Source: Candidatus Obscuribacterales bacterium
GTDB taxonomy: Bacteria; Cyanobacteriota; Vampirovibrionia; Obscuribacterales; Obscuribacteraceae
Reading direction: 5' to 3'
NCBI GenBank assembly: GCA_020050685.1
Contig: JAGVKG010000015.1
Coordinates: forward strand, 1-43,910
Length of the DNA stretch: 43,910 nucleotides
A program made the translations under genes and the position numbers. Of the stretch, positions 15,745 through 24,892 are shown one piece after another. Under the pieces are notes generated by a model, which was not told where the DNA came from, did no database searches, and saw only the letters and a program-made list of their open reading frames with translations. Position 1 is the first letter of the stretch, and the number at the start of each line of letters is the position of its first letter.

Positions 15745-17418
15745 TTGAACAACGTGGACATTGGGTCATTTGTGCTAATGCTGCACAGTCATCTGCCTTA
15801 CTATCGTAAGGCTGGGATGTGGCCCTTTGGCGAAGAATCGTTTTATGAATGTATGGCTGAGTGCTACATTCCGATTCTCAACATGCTGACAGAACTTGCC
15901 GAAGAAGGAATCTCTGCCAAACTGACGCTTGGTATCACTCCGATTCTGGCTGAGCAAATGGCTGATCCACATTTGAATCAGGGTTTCGACAAATACATTC
16001 TCGATCGCATTGCGGCTGCCGAAAATGACGAGAAGCGTTTTAGCCAACGTGGCACAACGCCGAATCCAACATATTTCCAGTTGGCACGCTTTTACTTGTC
16101 TTGGTTCAGACAAATTCACAACGACTATCACAATCGTTATAACGGCAATCTGATTGCTGCGTTTAAAAGATTCCAGGATCAAGGTGCAATCGAAATTACA
16201 ACTTCGGCTGCGACACACTGTTTCTCACCATTGTTAGACACAGATTCTTCCTTGCGCGGGCAATTCAAAACCGGCACAGACACTTACAAAAAATATTTTG
16301 GTCAGAACCCTAAAGGCATCTGGCTTCCGGAATGCGCATACAGACCAAAAACCAATTCGCGTCCAGGAATTGAGAAATGGTTGTACGAAAACGACATCAA
16401 ATACTTCTTCACTGAGTCCTTTGTCATCGAAGGCGGCAAATCCGTTCAATTGAGACGCGACTTCGGCCCTTATGGATCAATCGAGTACATACCAGTGGCA
16501 TCACGTCCGGCAACTGGACTTGATGCGTATCAAGCGTACTATTTGAAGGACTACCCTGTTTCGGTATTAGCACGTCACGAGCAAGCCGGCTATCAAGTTT
16601 GGTCTGCCGAGTATGGCTATCCTGGTGATGGCAATTACAGAGAGTTTCACAAAAAAGATGATGTGTCCGGCCTGCACTACTGGCGTTTAACATCCAAGTC
16701 TACTGATCTTGGTGCTAAAGAACCTTACAATCCGGAAGTTGCTTTCAATCGCATTGCCGAACATTCCGATCACTATGTCGGACTAATTCAACAGGTCTTG
16801 ACCGATAGATTGAAAGCCACAGGTGAGCCGGGTTTGGTCATGGTGTCATTTGACACGGAACTATTTGGGCACTGGTGGTTTGAAGGTATTTCTTGGATCA
16901 AAGAAGTGATTCGCAAGCTAAAGACTTATACGGCCGTAAAGATGTGCACAGCTTCTGAATATTTGGAAGCAAATCCACCCAAGCAAGCAGTCGAATTGCC
17001 AGAATCGTCTTGGGGAGCCGGTGGACATTTCGAAGTTTGGCGCAATCATGGCACCGAATGGATGTGGCCAATTATTCACGATTGTGAAAAGCAAATGGAA
17101 AAGATTGCTCAAGAAAACAAGTCTAGCAATCCGCTTGCGCAAAGAGCTCTTGCTCAGGTCACCAGAGAACTGGTGCTTTTGGAATCAAGTGACTGGCCGT
17201 TTCTTGTCACAACCGGTCAAGCCAAACAATATGCAACAGATCGCTTTAACGAACACGTAGAGCGCTTCAAAAAACTGGCCGAGATGATCGAGCAAGACAA
17301 TATTGATGAAGCTTATTTGCACTCAGTCGAAGATATCGACAATTGCTTTGCCGAGATTTCTGCTACCGACTTCTTGCCAGTAGCACCACAGCCAGAGCCG
17401 GCCACCAAAGCGTCTTAA
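15745..17418 (+). CDS. GH57 1,4-alpha-glucan branching enzyme
   Basis: 557 residues from a TTG start, supported by AAGGAG four bases upstream. It is a GH57 barrel with the N-terminal VLMLHSHLPYYRKAG motif, catalytic nucleophile in GIWLPECAYRP (Glu 196) and acid/base in MVSFDTELFGHWWFEG (Asp 370). A C-terminal helical domain bears SSWGAGGHFEVWRN and the WMWPIIHDCE region. Length and motifs match the bacterial/Thermus GH57 branching enzymes, which introduce alpha-1,6 branches into glycogen. Pyruvate kinase follows 47 bases downstream. Confidence 0.9.
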   Translation: MNNVDIGSFVLMLHSHLPYYRKAGMWPFGEESFYECMAECYIPILNMLTELAEEGISAKLTLGITPILAEQMADPHLNQGFDKYILDRIAAAENDEKRFSQRGTTPNPTYFQLARFYLSWFRQIHNDYHNRYNGNLIAAFKRFQDQGAIEITTSAATHCFSPLLDTDSSLRGQFKTGTDTYKKYFGQNPKGIWLPECAYRPKTNSRPGIEKWLYENDIKYFFTESFVIEGGKSVQLRRDFGPYGSIEYIPVASRPATGLDAYQAYYLKDYPVSVLARHEQAGYQVWSAEYGYPGDGNYREFHKKDDVSGLHYWRLTSKSTDLGAKEPYNPEVAFNRIAEHSDHYVGLIQQVLTDRLKATGEPGLVMVSFDTELFGHWWFEGISWIKEVIRKLKTYTAVKMCTASEYLEANPPKQAVELPESSWGAGGHFEVWRNHGTEWMWPIIHDCEKQMEKIAQENKSSNPLAQRALAQVTRELVLLESSDWPFLVTTGQAKQYATDRFNEHVERFKKLAEMIEQDNIDEAYLHSVEDIDNCFAEISATDFLPVAPQPEPATKAS

Positions 17419-17436
17419 TCCTACCCTTCCTTACCC

Positions 17437-17442
17437 TATAAT
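17437..17442 (+). promoter_or_regulatory. Possible -10 box of pyk
   Basis: TATAAT occurs 24 bases upstream of the pyk ATG in the short GH57-pyk gap. No clear -35 hexamer is visible at 17 bases, and the element could equally be chance in AT-rich sequence. Confidence 0.35.
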
Positions 17443-17465
17443 CGATATCAGAATTACCCATTAGT

Positions 17466-18911
17466 ATGCGTCGCACAAAAATCATTGCCACCGTCGGACC
17501 AGCCTGCCAGGACAAGTCTAAGCTAGAAGAACTAGTAGCAGCCGGCGTAAATGTCTTTCGTATAAATTGCTCGCATGCCGAACATGCCGACGTCAAAAAA
17601 ACCATTGCCGACATTCGCGAAATTGGCATCAGCGCAGACAGAGCCGTGGGCATCTTGCTTGATTTATCCGGTCCAAAAATTCGCACTGGCGAATTAGCCA
17701 ATTCGCAGCCAGTTGAATTGGTCAAAGGACAAAAGTTCATTCTCACCAATCGCAAAGTCGAAGGAACGAGTGAATGCGTTAGTACCAACTACGCCAAACT
17801 GCCCGAAGAAGTAAAACCAGGCGACATCATTTTGTTGGATGATGGTCTGATTGAACTGAAAGTCAAAGCCACCTCAGAGACCGATGCCGAGTGTGAAGTG
17901 GTGAACGGCGGATTACTCAAGAGAAAAAAGGGTATCAATTTACCGGGTGTACGTCTTTCCATACCAGCCATGACAGACAAAGACAAAGCCGATCTGGCAT
18001 TTGGTTTAGAGCAAGAAGTTGATTTTGTGGCGCTCTCCTTTGTGCGCGATCCGGATGACATTTACAGTTTAAAAGCTTTGATCAAAAACCACTGGCCACC
18101 ACCGATGGTGATTGCCAAACTGGAAAAGCCGGAAGCCTTGCAACATTTAGACGAAATTCTAGATGCTGCCGATGGCGTGATGATCGCTCGCGGCGATCTT
18201 GGCGTAGAGCTTCCACCAGAGGATGTGCCACCACTGCAAAAACTGATCACGCGACGCGCCAATGCCAAAGGCAAACCCGTGATCACAGCCACACAGATGT
18301 TGGAATCGATGATTGAACATCCAAGACCAACACGTGCAGAATCATCTGACGTAGCTAATGCAATTTTTGATGGCACCGATGCAGTTATGCTTTCTGGTGA
18401 AACCGCAGCCGGACTTTATCCGGTTGAAGCAGTACAGATCATGGACCGCATTGCTATTGCAGCAGAAAGCTCCATTGATCTTTCGCATCTGCACCAACAC
18501 GATTTGCCAACTTCAGCCCACGCCATTGCTCACGCGGCTTGCGCCATGGCAGTCGACATGAAAGCACGGGCAATTGCAGCGTTCACCAAAACCGGTGCCA
18601 CGGCTCGCCTGATCTCGCAATTCCGCCCACCAGGCCCAATCATTTGTTTGACCCAGCACATTCATGTGTACCGCTCACTTTCACTTTGCTGGGGCACCAT
18701 TCCCTTGATGTTGACTGAAGTATCAGATTCAGAATCAACACTGGCCTTGGTTGAAGATACGCTTGCCCGCAAAGGTTTGGTCTGGCCTGGTGACAATATT
18801 GTCATTACCGGTGGACTACCAATTGCGGCTCGCGGCCCGGCTAACTTCGTCAAGCTTTCGATCATCCCGGAAAGAACCTCACCTCGAGATTGGCAACTGA
18901 AAGGAATTTGA
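17466..18911 (+). CDS. pyk: Pyruvate kinase
   Basis: 481 residues, the usual bacterial length. It converts phosphoenolpyruvate and ADP to pyruvate and ATP. Motifs: RRTKIIATVGPA at the start, FRINCSHA, LLDLSGPKIRTG, the active-site KLEKPEAL, DGVMIARGDLGVELP for metal and substrate, and PVITATQMLESM. The C-terminal domain ends ISQFRPPGPIICLT and TGGLPIAARGPANFVKL. It is cytoplasmic. It follows the glycogen branching enzyme and precedes a TPR lipoprotein whose ATG is 2 bases past its stop. Confidence 0.95.
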   Translation: MRRTKIIATVGPACQDKSKLEELVAAGVNVFRINCSHAEHADVKKTIADIREIGISADRAVGILLDLSGPKIRTGELANSQPVELVKGQKFILTNRKVEGTSECVSTNYAKLPEEVKPGDIILLDDGLIELKVKATSETDAECEVVNGGLLKRKKGINLPGVRLSIPAMTDKDKADLAFGLEQEVDFVALSFVRDPDDIYSLKALIKNHWPPPMVIAKLEKPEALQHLDEILDAADGVMIARGDLGVELPPEDVPPLQKLITRRANAKGKPVITATQMLESMIEHPRPTRAESSDVANAIFDGTDAVMLSGETAAGLYPVEAVQIMDRIAIAAESSIDLSHLHQHDLPTSAHAIAHAACAMAVDMKARAIAAFTKTGATARLISQFRPPGPIICLTQHIHVYRSLSLCWGTIPLMLTEVSDSESTLALVEDTLARKGLVWPGDNIVITGGLPIAARGPANFVKLSIIPERTSPRDWQLKGI

Positions 18912-18913
18912 AG

Positions 18914-19900
18914 ATGAACACGGTACTGAGTAAGCAACTTGTCTTAGCAGTAATTTGTTTAACACTGATGACGGGCTGCGCCAGTACGTCGAATCCTTGG
19001 ATTGCTTACCTTCAAGGCGTGAATGCTATGAAGCAAGGCAACTACAAAGAAGCTATCAAATCCTTTGATCAAACAATCGACCTGGACAAAAATTTTGTTT
19101 CTGCTTTTACAGACCGCGCTGACTGCGAAATTGAATTAAGTGAATATAGAAAAGCGGTGGAAAGCATAAATCGCGCTCTGCAAATTGATGAGAATTGCGG
19201 GCATGCATTTTTCTTGCGTGGCTCTGCTTATGAACATTTAGGTGATTATCGCAAGGCAGAAGAAGATTTAAACCAAGCGATACGCTTGAATAATAAATAT
19301 GCAAAAGGCTATTCAGTACGTGGTCTGACTTTCCTCAAACGCTATCAATATGCAAAAGCAATTGACGACTTCAATTCTGCACTTGCCTTAGATGCAAGCG
19401 ATAAACAAACCCTTTGTAATTTAGCTCAAGCCTATGTGGCTACCGGTGATTATGACAAAGCAATTGCCACTGCCAATAAAGTTATTGATGCTGATGAGAA
19501 ATTCTTCCTTGGCTATATTGCTGCTGCCCAAGCTTACGATGCTCAAAAGAAATACGACCAAGCAATTTATTACAGCACAAGAGCAGTAACGCTTGCACCA
19601 ACCAGTCCCATTCCTTTCAATCAGCGCGGCTTAGCCAACCTGCATGCCGGCAAGAACAAGGAAGCTCTGGAAGATTTCTTCAAAGCAATTTCTGCCGATC
19701 CAAAATTTGGCGAAGCCTATTTCAATCGCGCCCAAGCTTATGATCACTTAGGCAAGAAAGCCCTGGCTGCCGAAGATCGAGAAGAATCACGCAAGCTTGG
19801 TTACAAGCCGGCTCCAACCAACAAAGCTACAGACGACGATAAAGCCGCCAAAGGCAAGACAACCAAAGTGGCACAAAAGTCCAACAAAAAACACAAGTAA
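18914..19900 (+). CDS. TPR lipoprotein
   Basis: 328 residues from the ATG at 18914, which has AAGGA 8 bases upstream; upstream in-frame codons belong to the end of pyk. The signal peptide has a lipobox LMTGC (Cys 22), so the protein is a lipid-anchored envelope protein. About eight tetratricopeptide repeats follow, for example AMKQGNYKEAIKSFDQTIDL, GHAFFLRGSAYEHLGDYRKA and GEAYFNRAQAYDHLGKKALA. The tail is lysine-rich. TPR proteins act as protein-protein scaffolds. The partner is unknown. It probably shares a transcript with pyk and converges on sufR with only 12 bases between. Confidence 0.85.
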   Translation: MNTVLSKQLVLAVICLTLMTGCASTSNPWIAYLQGVNAMKQGNYKEAIKSFDQTIDLDKNFVSAFTDRADCEIELSEYRKAVESINRALQIDENCGHAFFLRGSAYEHLGDYRKAEEDLNQAIRLNNKYAKGYSVRGLTFLKRYQYAKAIDDFNSALALDASDKQTLCNLAQAYVATGDYDKAIATANKVIDADEKFFLGYIAAAQAYDAQKKYDQAIYYSTRAVTLAPTSPIPFNQRGLANLHAGKNKEALEDFFKAISADPKFGEAYFNRAQAYDHLGKKALAAEDREESRKLGYKPAPTNKATDDDKAAKGKTTKVAQKSNKKHK

Positions 19901-19912
19901 AAATACTGGCAA

Positions 19913-20578
19913 TTAGGCAGAAGTTGATCTTGATTCCAAATCGGCTTGCACTAAATAGCCGCAAACAGGATCGTTGTTCAACATATATTGTTGGCGGGAA
20001 ACTTTGACACCGAGAGCCTTCTCGATGAGCTTTGGCTCAAGTGCGCAGATTTGTCTATATTGCGATGCCATATCGTGGACAGCACAGTGTCTTTGGAAAA
20101 TAAAAAAGTCACCATTTGGTAAAGCTTCGCTTTCGGTCATGTAGCCGTTCGAAGAGAAGAATTTAGCTACTTCTTCCACCTTCTCCTTTAGACTCATGCC
20201 ACTGACCTTTTCTATCAGCTGGCGTGCTAGGTAATCGTTGCGCAGTTGCAATAGCGCCATCACCCCTTGCTGTCCATCTTTTTCATAAACAGCATCAAGA
20301 ATGTCCTGAGCCAGATTCTGGAAGCCTGACGGGAAAAGCGATTCGGCTTTCTTGGTCAGGCGAAAGAAATAAGTAGGGCGGCCGCGTGTCTGGCGCTGAA
20401 TGCGAGAATCGACCAAACCATCTTTCTGCAAACCGACAAGATGCCTACGCACAGCCATAGAAGTGATACCCAAAACATCGCAAAGCTGCCCAACCGTCAT
20501 TTCACCTTGGCGCTTTAGGTGCAAAAGCAATACATCGTGGGTCTTTTCTGTCGTTTCATCAATTGGTCGAGTGACCAT
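19913..20578 (-). CDS. sufR: SufR-type Fe-S-sensing transcriptional repressor of the suf operon
   Basis: 221 residues. The N-terminal winged helix (MTVGQLCDVLGITSMAVRRH, then LQKDGLVDSRIQRQTRGRP) is of the DeoR/ArsR-like SufR class. The C-terminal part has three cysteines spaced C-X12-C-X27-C in RHCAVHDMASQYRQIC and PVCGYLV, as expected for the cluster-binding region of cyanobacterial SufR. It is divergent from sufC across 258 bases, the position SufR takes in Cyanobacteria, where it represses the suf genes and itself when Fe-S clusters are sufficient. A dyad at 20631-20646 lies between them. Confidence 0.88.
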   Translation of the reverse strand: MVTRPIDETTEKTHDVLLLHLKRQGEMTVGQLCDVLGITSMAVRRHLVGLQKDGLVDSRIQRQTRGRPTYFFRLTKKAESLFPSGFQNLAQDILDAVYEKDGQQGVMALLQLRNDYLARQLIEKVSGMSLKEKVEEVAKFFSSNGYMTESEALPNGDFFIFQRHCAVHDMASQYRQICALEPKLIEKALGVKVSRQQYMLNNDPVCGYLVQADLESRSTSA

Positions 20579-20630
20579 ATCAATTGTCTCGCTTGCGGGG
20601 ATCCAAGTTAATTTTCCCCTAATTTAGCCA

Positions 20631-20646
20631 AAAGGGACACCCCTTT
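20631..20646. promoter_or_regulatory. Candidate SufR operator AAAGGG-N4-CCCTTT
   Basis: A perfect 6-bp inverted repeat separated by ACAC, 53 bases upstream of sufR and within the divergent sufR-sufC promoter region. Outer bases GCC/GGC also pair in part. A weaker GGGGA-N13-TCCCC pair lies between it and sufR. The cyanobacterial SufR site CAAC-N6-GTTG was not found, so if SufR binds here it uses another sequence. Confidence 0.4.
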
Positions 20647-20704
20647 AAGGCTTTGGCGAATGGAAGGAATCATTAACTGCTGGCTCTAGATATATATTTG
20701 ATAC

Positions 20705-20710
20705 TATAAT
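20705..20710 (+). promoter_or_regulatory. Candidate -10 box of the suf operon
   Basis: TATAAT preceded by TTTGATAC, in an AT-rich tract 127 bases upstream of sufC. The -35 position (about 20682-20687) is poor, consistent with a regulated promoter or with chance. Confidence 0.4.
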
Positions 20711-20836
20711 GTCTATAAAAGCCTTGGGCACTATTCTTTCTAAATTTTAAAGTTAATAACCCTTGGTACTTAAGCCCTAAACAGGCTACGATCTTACCTC
20801 TTTACAGGATACTACACGGAAGGCTCTGAAAGGCAA

Positions 20837-21613
20837 ATGACCAGTCGCGAACCAATTTTAGTCATCAAAGATTTGCATGTTGCTGTCGAGGACAAGCAAA
20901 TCCTCAAGGGCGTCAATTTGACCATCAACAAGGGTGAAGTGCACGCGCTCATGGGACGTAACGGTTCCGGCAAGTCGACACTCGGCTACACCCTCATGGG
21001 TCATCCGCGCTATCACATCACTCAAGGCAAAGTCCTCTTCAAAGGCAAGGATTTGTCCGAGATGACTGCCGATGAGCGCGCCCGCGCTGGCATGTATCTG
21101 GCATTCCAATATCCGGTCGCCATCCCAGGCGTTTCCGTCTCGAACTTCTTGCGCGCCTCAGTTAAGGCTGTGCGCGGACAAGATGTGCCAGTCAAAGAGT
21201 TCCGCAAAGAGCTGAAAGAGCACTTGACCAAACTTGGTGTCAAAGAAGATTTCCTCTCGCGCTATGTCAACGACGGTTTTTCTGGCGGCGAAAAGAAGCG
21301 TCTGGAAATTCTGCAAATGGCGCTGATGAAGCCACAAATGGCACTCTTAGATGAGACCGATTCCGGTCTGGACATTGACGCCTTGAAGACAGTCTCGGCT
21401 GGTATCACAGCCTTGGCTGGACCAGAGATGGGCATTTTGTTAATCACTCACTATCAGCGCATCCTCAACTATGTCACGCCACAATTCGTGCACGTAATGC
21501 AGGATGGTCAAATTGTTCTTTCCGGATCCGGCGAACTTGCTCACAAGCTGGAAGCCGAGGGTTATGACTTTGTCACCAAAGAACCGGCTGTTGCCACACA
21601 AAGTCGCACCTAA
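20837..21613 (+). CDS. sufC: SufC, Fe-S assembly ABC ATPase
   Basis: 258 residues. ATPase of the SufBCD scaffold complex. Walker A is GRNGSGKST (40-48), the ABC signature is FSGGEKKR, and Walker B is [16 protein letters not shown], with the switch His in [10 protein letters not shown]. The RBS AAAGG is 3 bases before the ATG. It is first in the plus-strand suf operon, followed 20 bases later by sufB. Confidence 0.96.
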   Translation: MTSREPILVIKDLHVAVEDKQILKGVNLTINKGEVHALMGRNGSGKSTLGYTLMGHPRYHITQGKVLFKGKDLSEMTADERARAGMYLAFQYPVAIPGVSVSNFLRASVKAVRGQDVPVKEFRKELKEHLTKLGVKEDFLSRYVNDGFSGGEKKRLEILQMALMKPQMALLDETDSGLDIDALKTVSAGITALAGPEMGILLITHYQRILNYVTPQFVHVMQDGQIVLSGSGELAHKLEAEGYDFVTKEPAVATQSRT

Positions 21614-21633
21614 GTTTGCGCCGAGGAGGCCCT

Positions 21634-23064
21634 ATGTCAGCAGAACTAACCCGCAATGCAATGCTTCATGAAGTTGGAGCCGATTACGATCAAAAGTACG
21701 GCTTCAGCGACAAGGAAGATTACACATTCAAGTCCGGTCGTGGGCTGACGTCTGAGATTGTCACCAAAATCTCGCAAATGAAAAACGAGCCGGAGTGGAT
21801 GCTCAAGTTTCGCTTGCGCGCTTTGGACATTTTTCACAAGAAGCCGATGCCAACTTGGGGTAACACAAAGTTACTGAACGACATCGACTTCCAAAACATC
21901 TTTTATTACATCAAGCCTTCAGAGAAACAAGGCAAGAACTGGGATGAAGTTCCGGAAGGCATCAAAAACACTTTTGATCGCCTCGGTATTCCAGAAGCTG
22001 AGCGTAAGTTTTTGGCTGGCGTGACAGCCCAATACGAATCGGAAGTGGTTTATCACTCGATTCGTGAGGACTTGGAAAAACAAGGCGTTATCTTCTTAGA
22101 CATGGACTCCGGTCTGCGCGAACATGAAGACATTGTGCGCGAGCATTTTGCCACCGTGATTCCAGCCGCTGACAATAAGTTTTCAGCCTTGAATTCTGCA
22201 GTTTGGTCTGGTGGCAGTTTCATCTGGGTACCGCCAGGCGTGAGGGTGGAGATTCCGCTGCAAGCCTACTTCCGGATTAACGCAGAAAACATGGGACAGT
22301 TCGAGCGCACACTAATCATCGCCGAACCTGGTTCTTTCGTTCACTATATAGAAGGATGCACAGCTCCTACTTATTCAACTGACTCTTTGCACTCGGCAGT
22401 GGTTGAGCTGATTGCGAAGAAGGGTGCGCACATTCGTTATACGACTATTCAGAATTGGTCCAAGAACGTTTACAACTTGGTGACCAAACGTGCTGTTGCC
22501 CATGAAGACTCCAAAGTCGAGTGGATTGACGGTAATCTTGGCTCGAAACTGACCATGAAGTATCCGGCCATCTACTTAGTTGGACCACGTGCTCATGGTG
22601 AAGTTTTGTCAGTTGCCTTAGCCGGTGAAGATCAGCACCAAGATGCTGGCGCCAAAATGGTGCACGCCGCTCCGGACACTACTTCGATCATCGTCTCCAA
22701 GTCTATTTCCAAAGCTGGCGGACGTACCTCTTATCGTGGCTTGATCAAGGCATATCCTGGTGCCACCAACATCAAATCATCAGTGCGTTGCGACGCACTT
22801 TTGATGGACGAGATATCGCGCTCCGATACTTATCCGACTATGGAAATTGACGAGAAGCAAGTAACAATCGAGCACGAAGCCACCGTATCTAAGGTTGGCG
22901 AAGAACAACTCTTTTACTTGATGAGTCGTGGTCTGACACAGGCGGAAGCAACGACCATGATTGTGAACGGCTTCTTTGAACCATTCACAAAGGAACTGCC
23001 CTTGGAATACGCAGTTGAGTTGAATCGTTTGATTCAAATGGAAATGGAAGGCTCTGTCGGATAA
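21634..23064 (+). CDS. sufB: SufB, Fe-S assembly scaffold
   Basis: 476 residues from the ATG at 21634, preceded by GAGGAGG with a 4-base spacer; the frame is open 18 bases further up but that stretch encodes the RBS. SufB is the main scaffold of the SufBCD complex on which clusters are built. The C-terminal beta-helix core ([20 protein letters not shown], then [20 protein letters not shown]) is typical. A conserved Cys sits in [10 protein letters not shown], and [19 protein letters not shown] closes the domain. Its length matches cyanobacterial SufB. Confidence 0.96.
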   Translation: MSAELTRNAMLHEVGADYDQKYGFSDKEDYTFKSGRGLTSEIVTKISQMKNEPEWMLKFRLRALDIFHKKPMPTWGNTKLLNDIDFQNIFYYIKPSEKQGKNWDEVPEGIKNTFDRLGIPEAERKFLAGVTAQYESEVVYHSIREDLEKQGVIFLDMDSGLREHEDIVREHFATVIPAADNKFSALNSAVWSGGSFIWVPPGVRVEIPLQAYFRINAENMGQFERTLIIAEPGSFVHYIEGCTAPTYSTDSLHSAVVELIAKKGAHIRYTTIQNWSKNVYNLVTKRAVAHEDSKVEWIDGNLGSKLTMKYPAIYLVGPRAHGEVLSVALAGEDQHQDAGAKMVHAAPDTTSIIVSKSISKAGGRTSYRGLIKAYPGATNIKSSVRCDALLMDEISRSDTYPTMEIDEKQVTIEHEATVSKVGEEQLFYLMSRGLTQAEATTMIVNGFFEPFTKELPLEYAVELNRLIQMEMEGSVG

Positions 23065-23096
23065 CTAACCTGCGGATATTGAAGCGGAAATCAGAA

Positions 23097-24494
23097 ATGA
23101 ACTCAGACGTACACACTATTGCAAGAGAAACAATCGAAGATTTGGCGTTAAAGCAAAAGACACCAAGCTGGACTAAGGACTTGCGCCTTGCGTCCTGGGA
23201 AGCTTACTTGCAGACACCATTCCCGACAACACGTGACGAGAACTGGCGCCGCACCGTGATTGAATCGCTCGATCTCTCTACGCTTAAGGCTTTGGAGTTT
23301 GCCCCAAGCACAAGTGGAGCAGACAAATCTTTTCCAGCTTGTTTCCAGTCGGTCATCAAACATTTTTCTCAAGCCAACAGCACTTTGTCCGGCATTTGCT
23401 ACCAAGGCAATGGGCGCCCTGGTTATATCGAATTGTCTGATGAAGCTAAATCCAAAGGTGTAATATTCTGCGACATTGAAACTGCGCTTGCCAATCATGC
23501 TGATTTGCTTCAGCCCTATCTGGCCAAGCGCAACGCTAGCAAGGAGAACGGTAAATTTGCCTTGCTGACTGGTGCCTTGTTCAATTGCGGACTGTTCTTG
23601 TACGTACCAAAAAATGTTGAGCTCAAATCCCCATTTGTCTCTGGCATTGGCATTAGCACTTGTGCCAACACTTCCGGTGACTTTGGCGGTGCCATATTTC
23701 CTCGCTTGATTGTCGTAGCCGAACCAGAAAGCAATGTCAGCCTGGTTCACTTAACTGGATCTGCTGATACCGCTGGCGACAACGATTGTCGTTCCTTGCC
23801 AGCTTCGTTATCCGCATCCATGGTTGATGTATTTGTCTCAGACGGTGCCAATGTCTCGTTTGTAGAACTGAGCCAGTTTGCCCAAAATGTTTACGCTATC
23901 GGCACAGTGCACAATGAAGTGGCGCGCGATGGGAAGTTCACCGCCGTCAACGTTGCTCTCGGTGGCAAACAAGTTAAGTCCGACATTTATACGCACTTGC
24001 AGGCACAGGGTGCGGCAAGCGAAATTTTGGGCATTGTTCTAGGCTCTCATGATGAGCATTACAGTTTCAACACAATCCAAGAACATAATGCTCCAGACAC
24101 CAAGTCGGACATAAATTTCCGTGTTGCTCTCAAGGACAATGCCAGCTCAGTTTATCAAGGCGTGATCAAAGTCGATAAGTGCGCCCAAAAAACAGACGCT
24201 TATCAATCCAACAAGAATTTGCTTCTGGGAGCCGGAGCCAAAGCCGATTCCATTCCGCGATTGGAAATTCTTGCTGATGATGTGAAATGCTCTCACGGTG
24301 CTACAGTTGGTCCAGTCGATCCGGAGCAATTGTTCTATCTAGCCAGTCGCGGATTGCCGGAAAAAATTGCCGAAGAATTGATCGTCCTTGGTTTCTTCAA
24401 AAAGGTTTTGGACAAGCTGACTGTCGATGGCGCAGCAGACTGGTTGGTTGAAGCTGTTTCCCAGAAAATCGATGACAGCGGCTATTGCGCTTAG
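23097..24494 (+). CDS. sufD: SufD, Fe-S assembly scaffold subunit
   Basis: 465 residues from the ATG at 23097; the frame opens at a TTG at 23079 without an RBS. It is a SufB paralogue: the C-terminal region has AVNVALGGKQVKSDIYTHLQ, EHNAPDTKSDINFRVALKDN and GATVGPVDPEQLFYLASRGL. The N-terminal part (REPFL-like region SWEAYLQTPFPTTRDENWRR) is the SufD signature. It is 32 bases downstream of sufB and 64 upstream of the Rieske gene. Confidence 0.93.
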   Translation: MNSDVHTIARETIEDLALKQKTPSWTKDLRLASWEAYLQTPFPTTRDENWRRTVIESLDLSTLKALEFAPSTSGADKSFPACFQSVIKHFSQANSTLSGICYQGNGRPGYIELSDEAKSKGVIFCDIETALANHADLLQPYLAKRNASKENGKFALLTGALFNCGLFLYVPKNVELKSPFVSGIGISTCANTSGDFGGAIFPRLIVVAEPESNVSLVHLTGSADTAGDNDCRSLPASLSASMVDVFVSDGANVSFVELSQFAQNVYAIGTVHNEVARDGKFTAVNVALGGKQVKSDIYTHLQAQGAASEILGIVLGSHDEHYSFNTIQEHNAPDTKSDINFRVALKDNASSVYQGVIKVDKCAQKTDAYQSNKNLLLGAGAKADSIPRLEILADDVKCSHGATVGPVDPEQLFYLASRGLPEKIAEELIVLGFFKKVLDKLTVDGAADWLVEAVSQKIDDSGYCA

Positions 24495-24558
24495 CACGAT
24501 CGAAAAGCAGTTTTCACTTTCAATTTCTCATGCATTCATCACAACAGGTTCACTTCAA

Positions 24559-24876
24559 ATGGTCAGTCAATTAGTTAAAGTTGCATGCCTCAAAGATGTC
24601 CCAGAAGGACACGCCAAAGTCGTGCAAGCTAACGGTCACGAACTGGCGCTTTGTAATGTGGGTGGCGAGATTTACTGCATTGATGATCTTTGCACGCATG
24701 ACAATGGTCCGCTTGGTGAAGGCGAATTGGTCAATGGCCAAATTGAATGCCCTCGCCATGGTGCACGCTTTGATGTAAAGACGGGCAAGGCGCTTTGTCT
24801 ACCGGCGGTGCTGCCAGTTAGCACCTATAAAGTTGAAGTAAAGGGCGACGACATTTATGTCGGGCTGCCCGAGTAA
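24559..24876 (+). CDS. Rieske-type [2Fe-2S] ferredoxin in the suf operon
   Basis: 105 residues from the ATG at 24559; the upstream extension of the frame overlaps sufD and is not protein-like. The ligand motif is CTHDNG (Cys 45, His 47) with CPRHG (Cys 64, His 67), the NirD/bphF-like Rieske arrangement. It is soluble, without a TM segment. Its position between sufD and sufS suggests it supplies electrons to cluster assembly or is an early cluster acceptor; both are inference. The stop is 16 bases before sufS. Confidence 0.9.
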   Translation: MVSQLVKVACLKDVPEGHAKVVQANGHELALCNVGGEIYCIDDLCTHDNGPLGEGELVNGQIECPRHGARFDVKTGKALCLPAVLPVSTYKVEVKGDDIYVGLPE

Positions 24877-24892
24877 TAAGTCGAGAATAGCC

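Noticed and set aside
23148-23750. 200-codon minus-strand ORF
   Set aside because: Antisense shadow of sufD.
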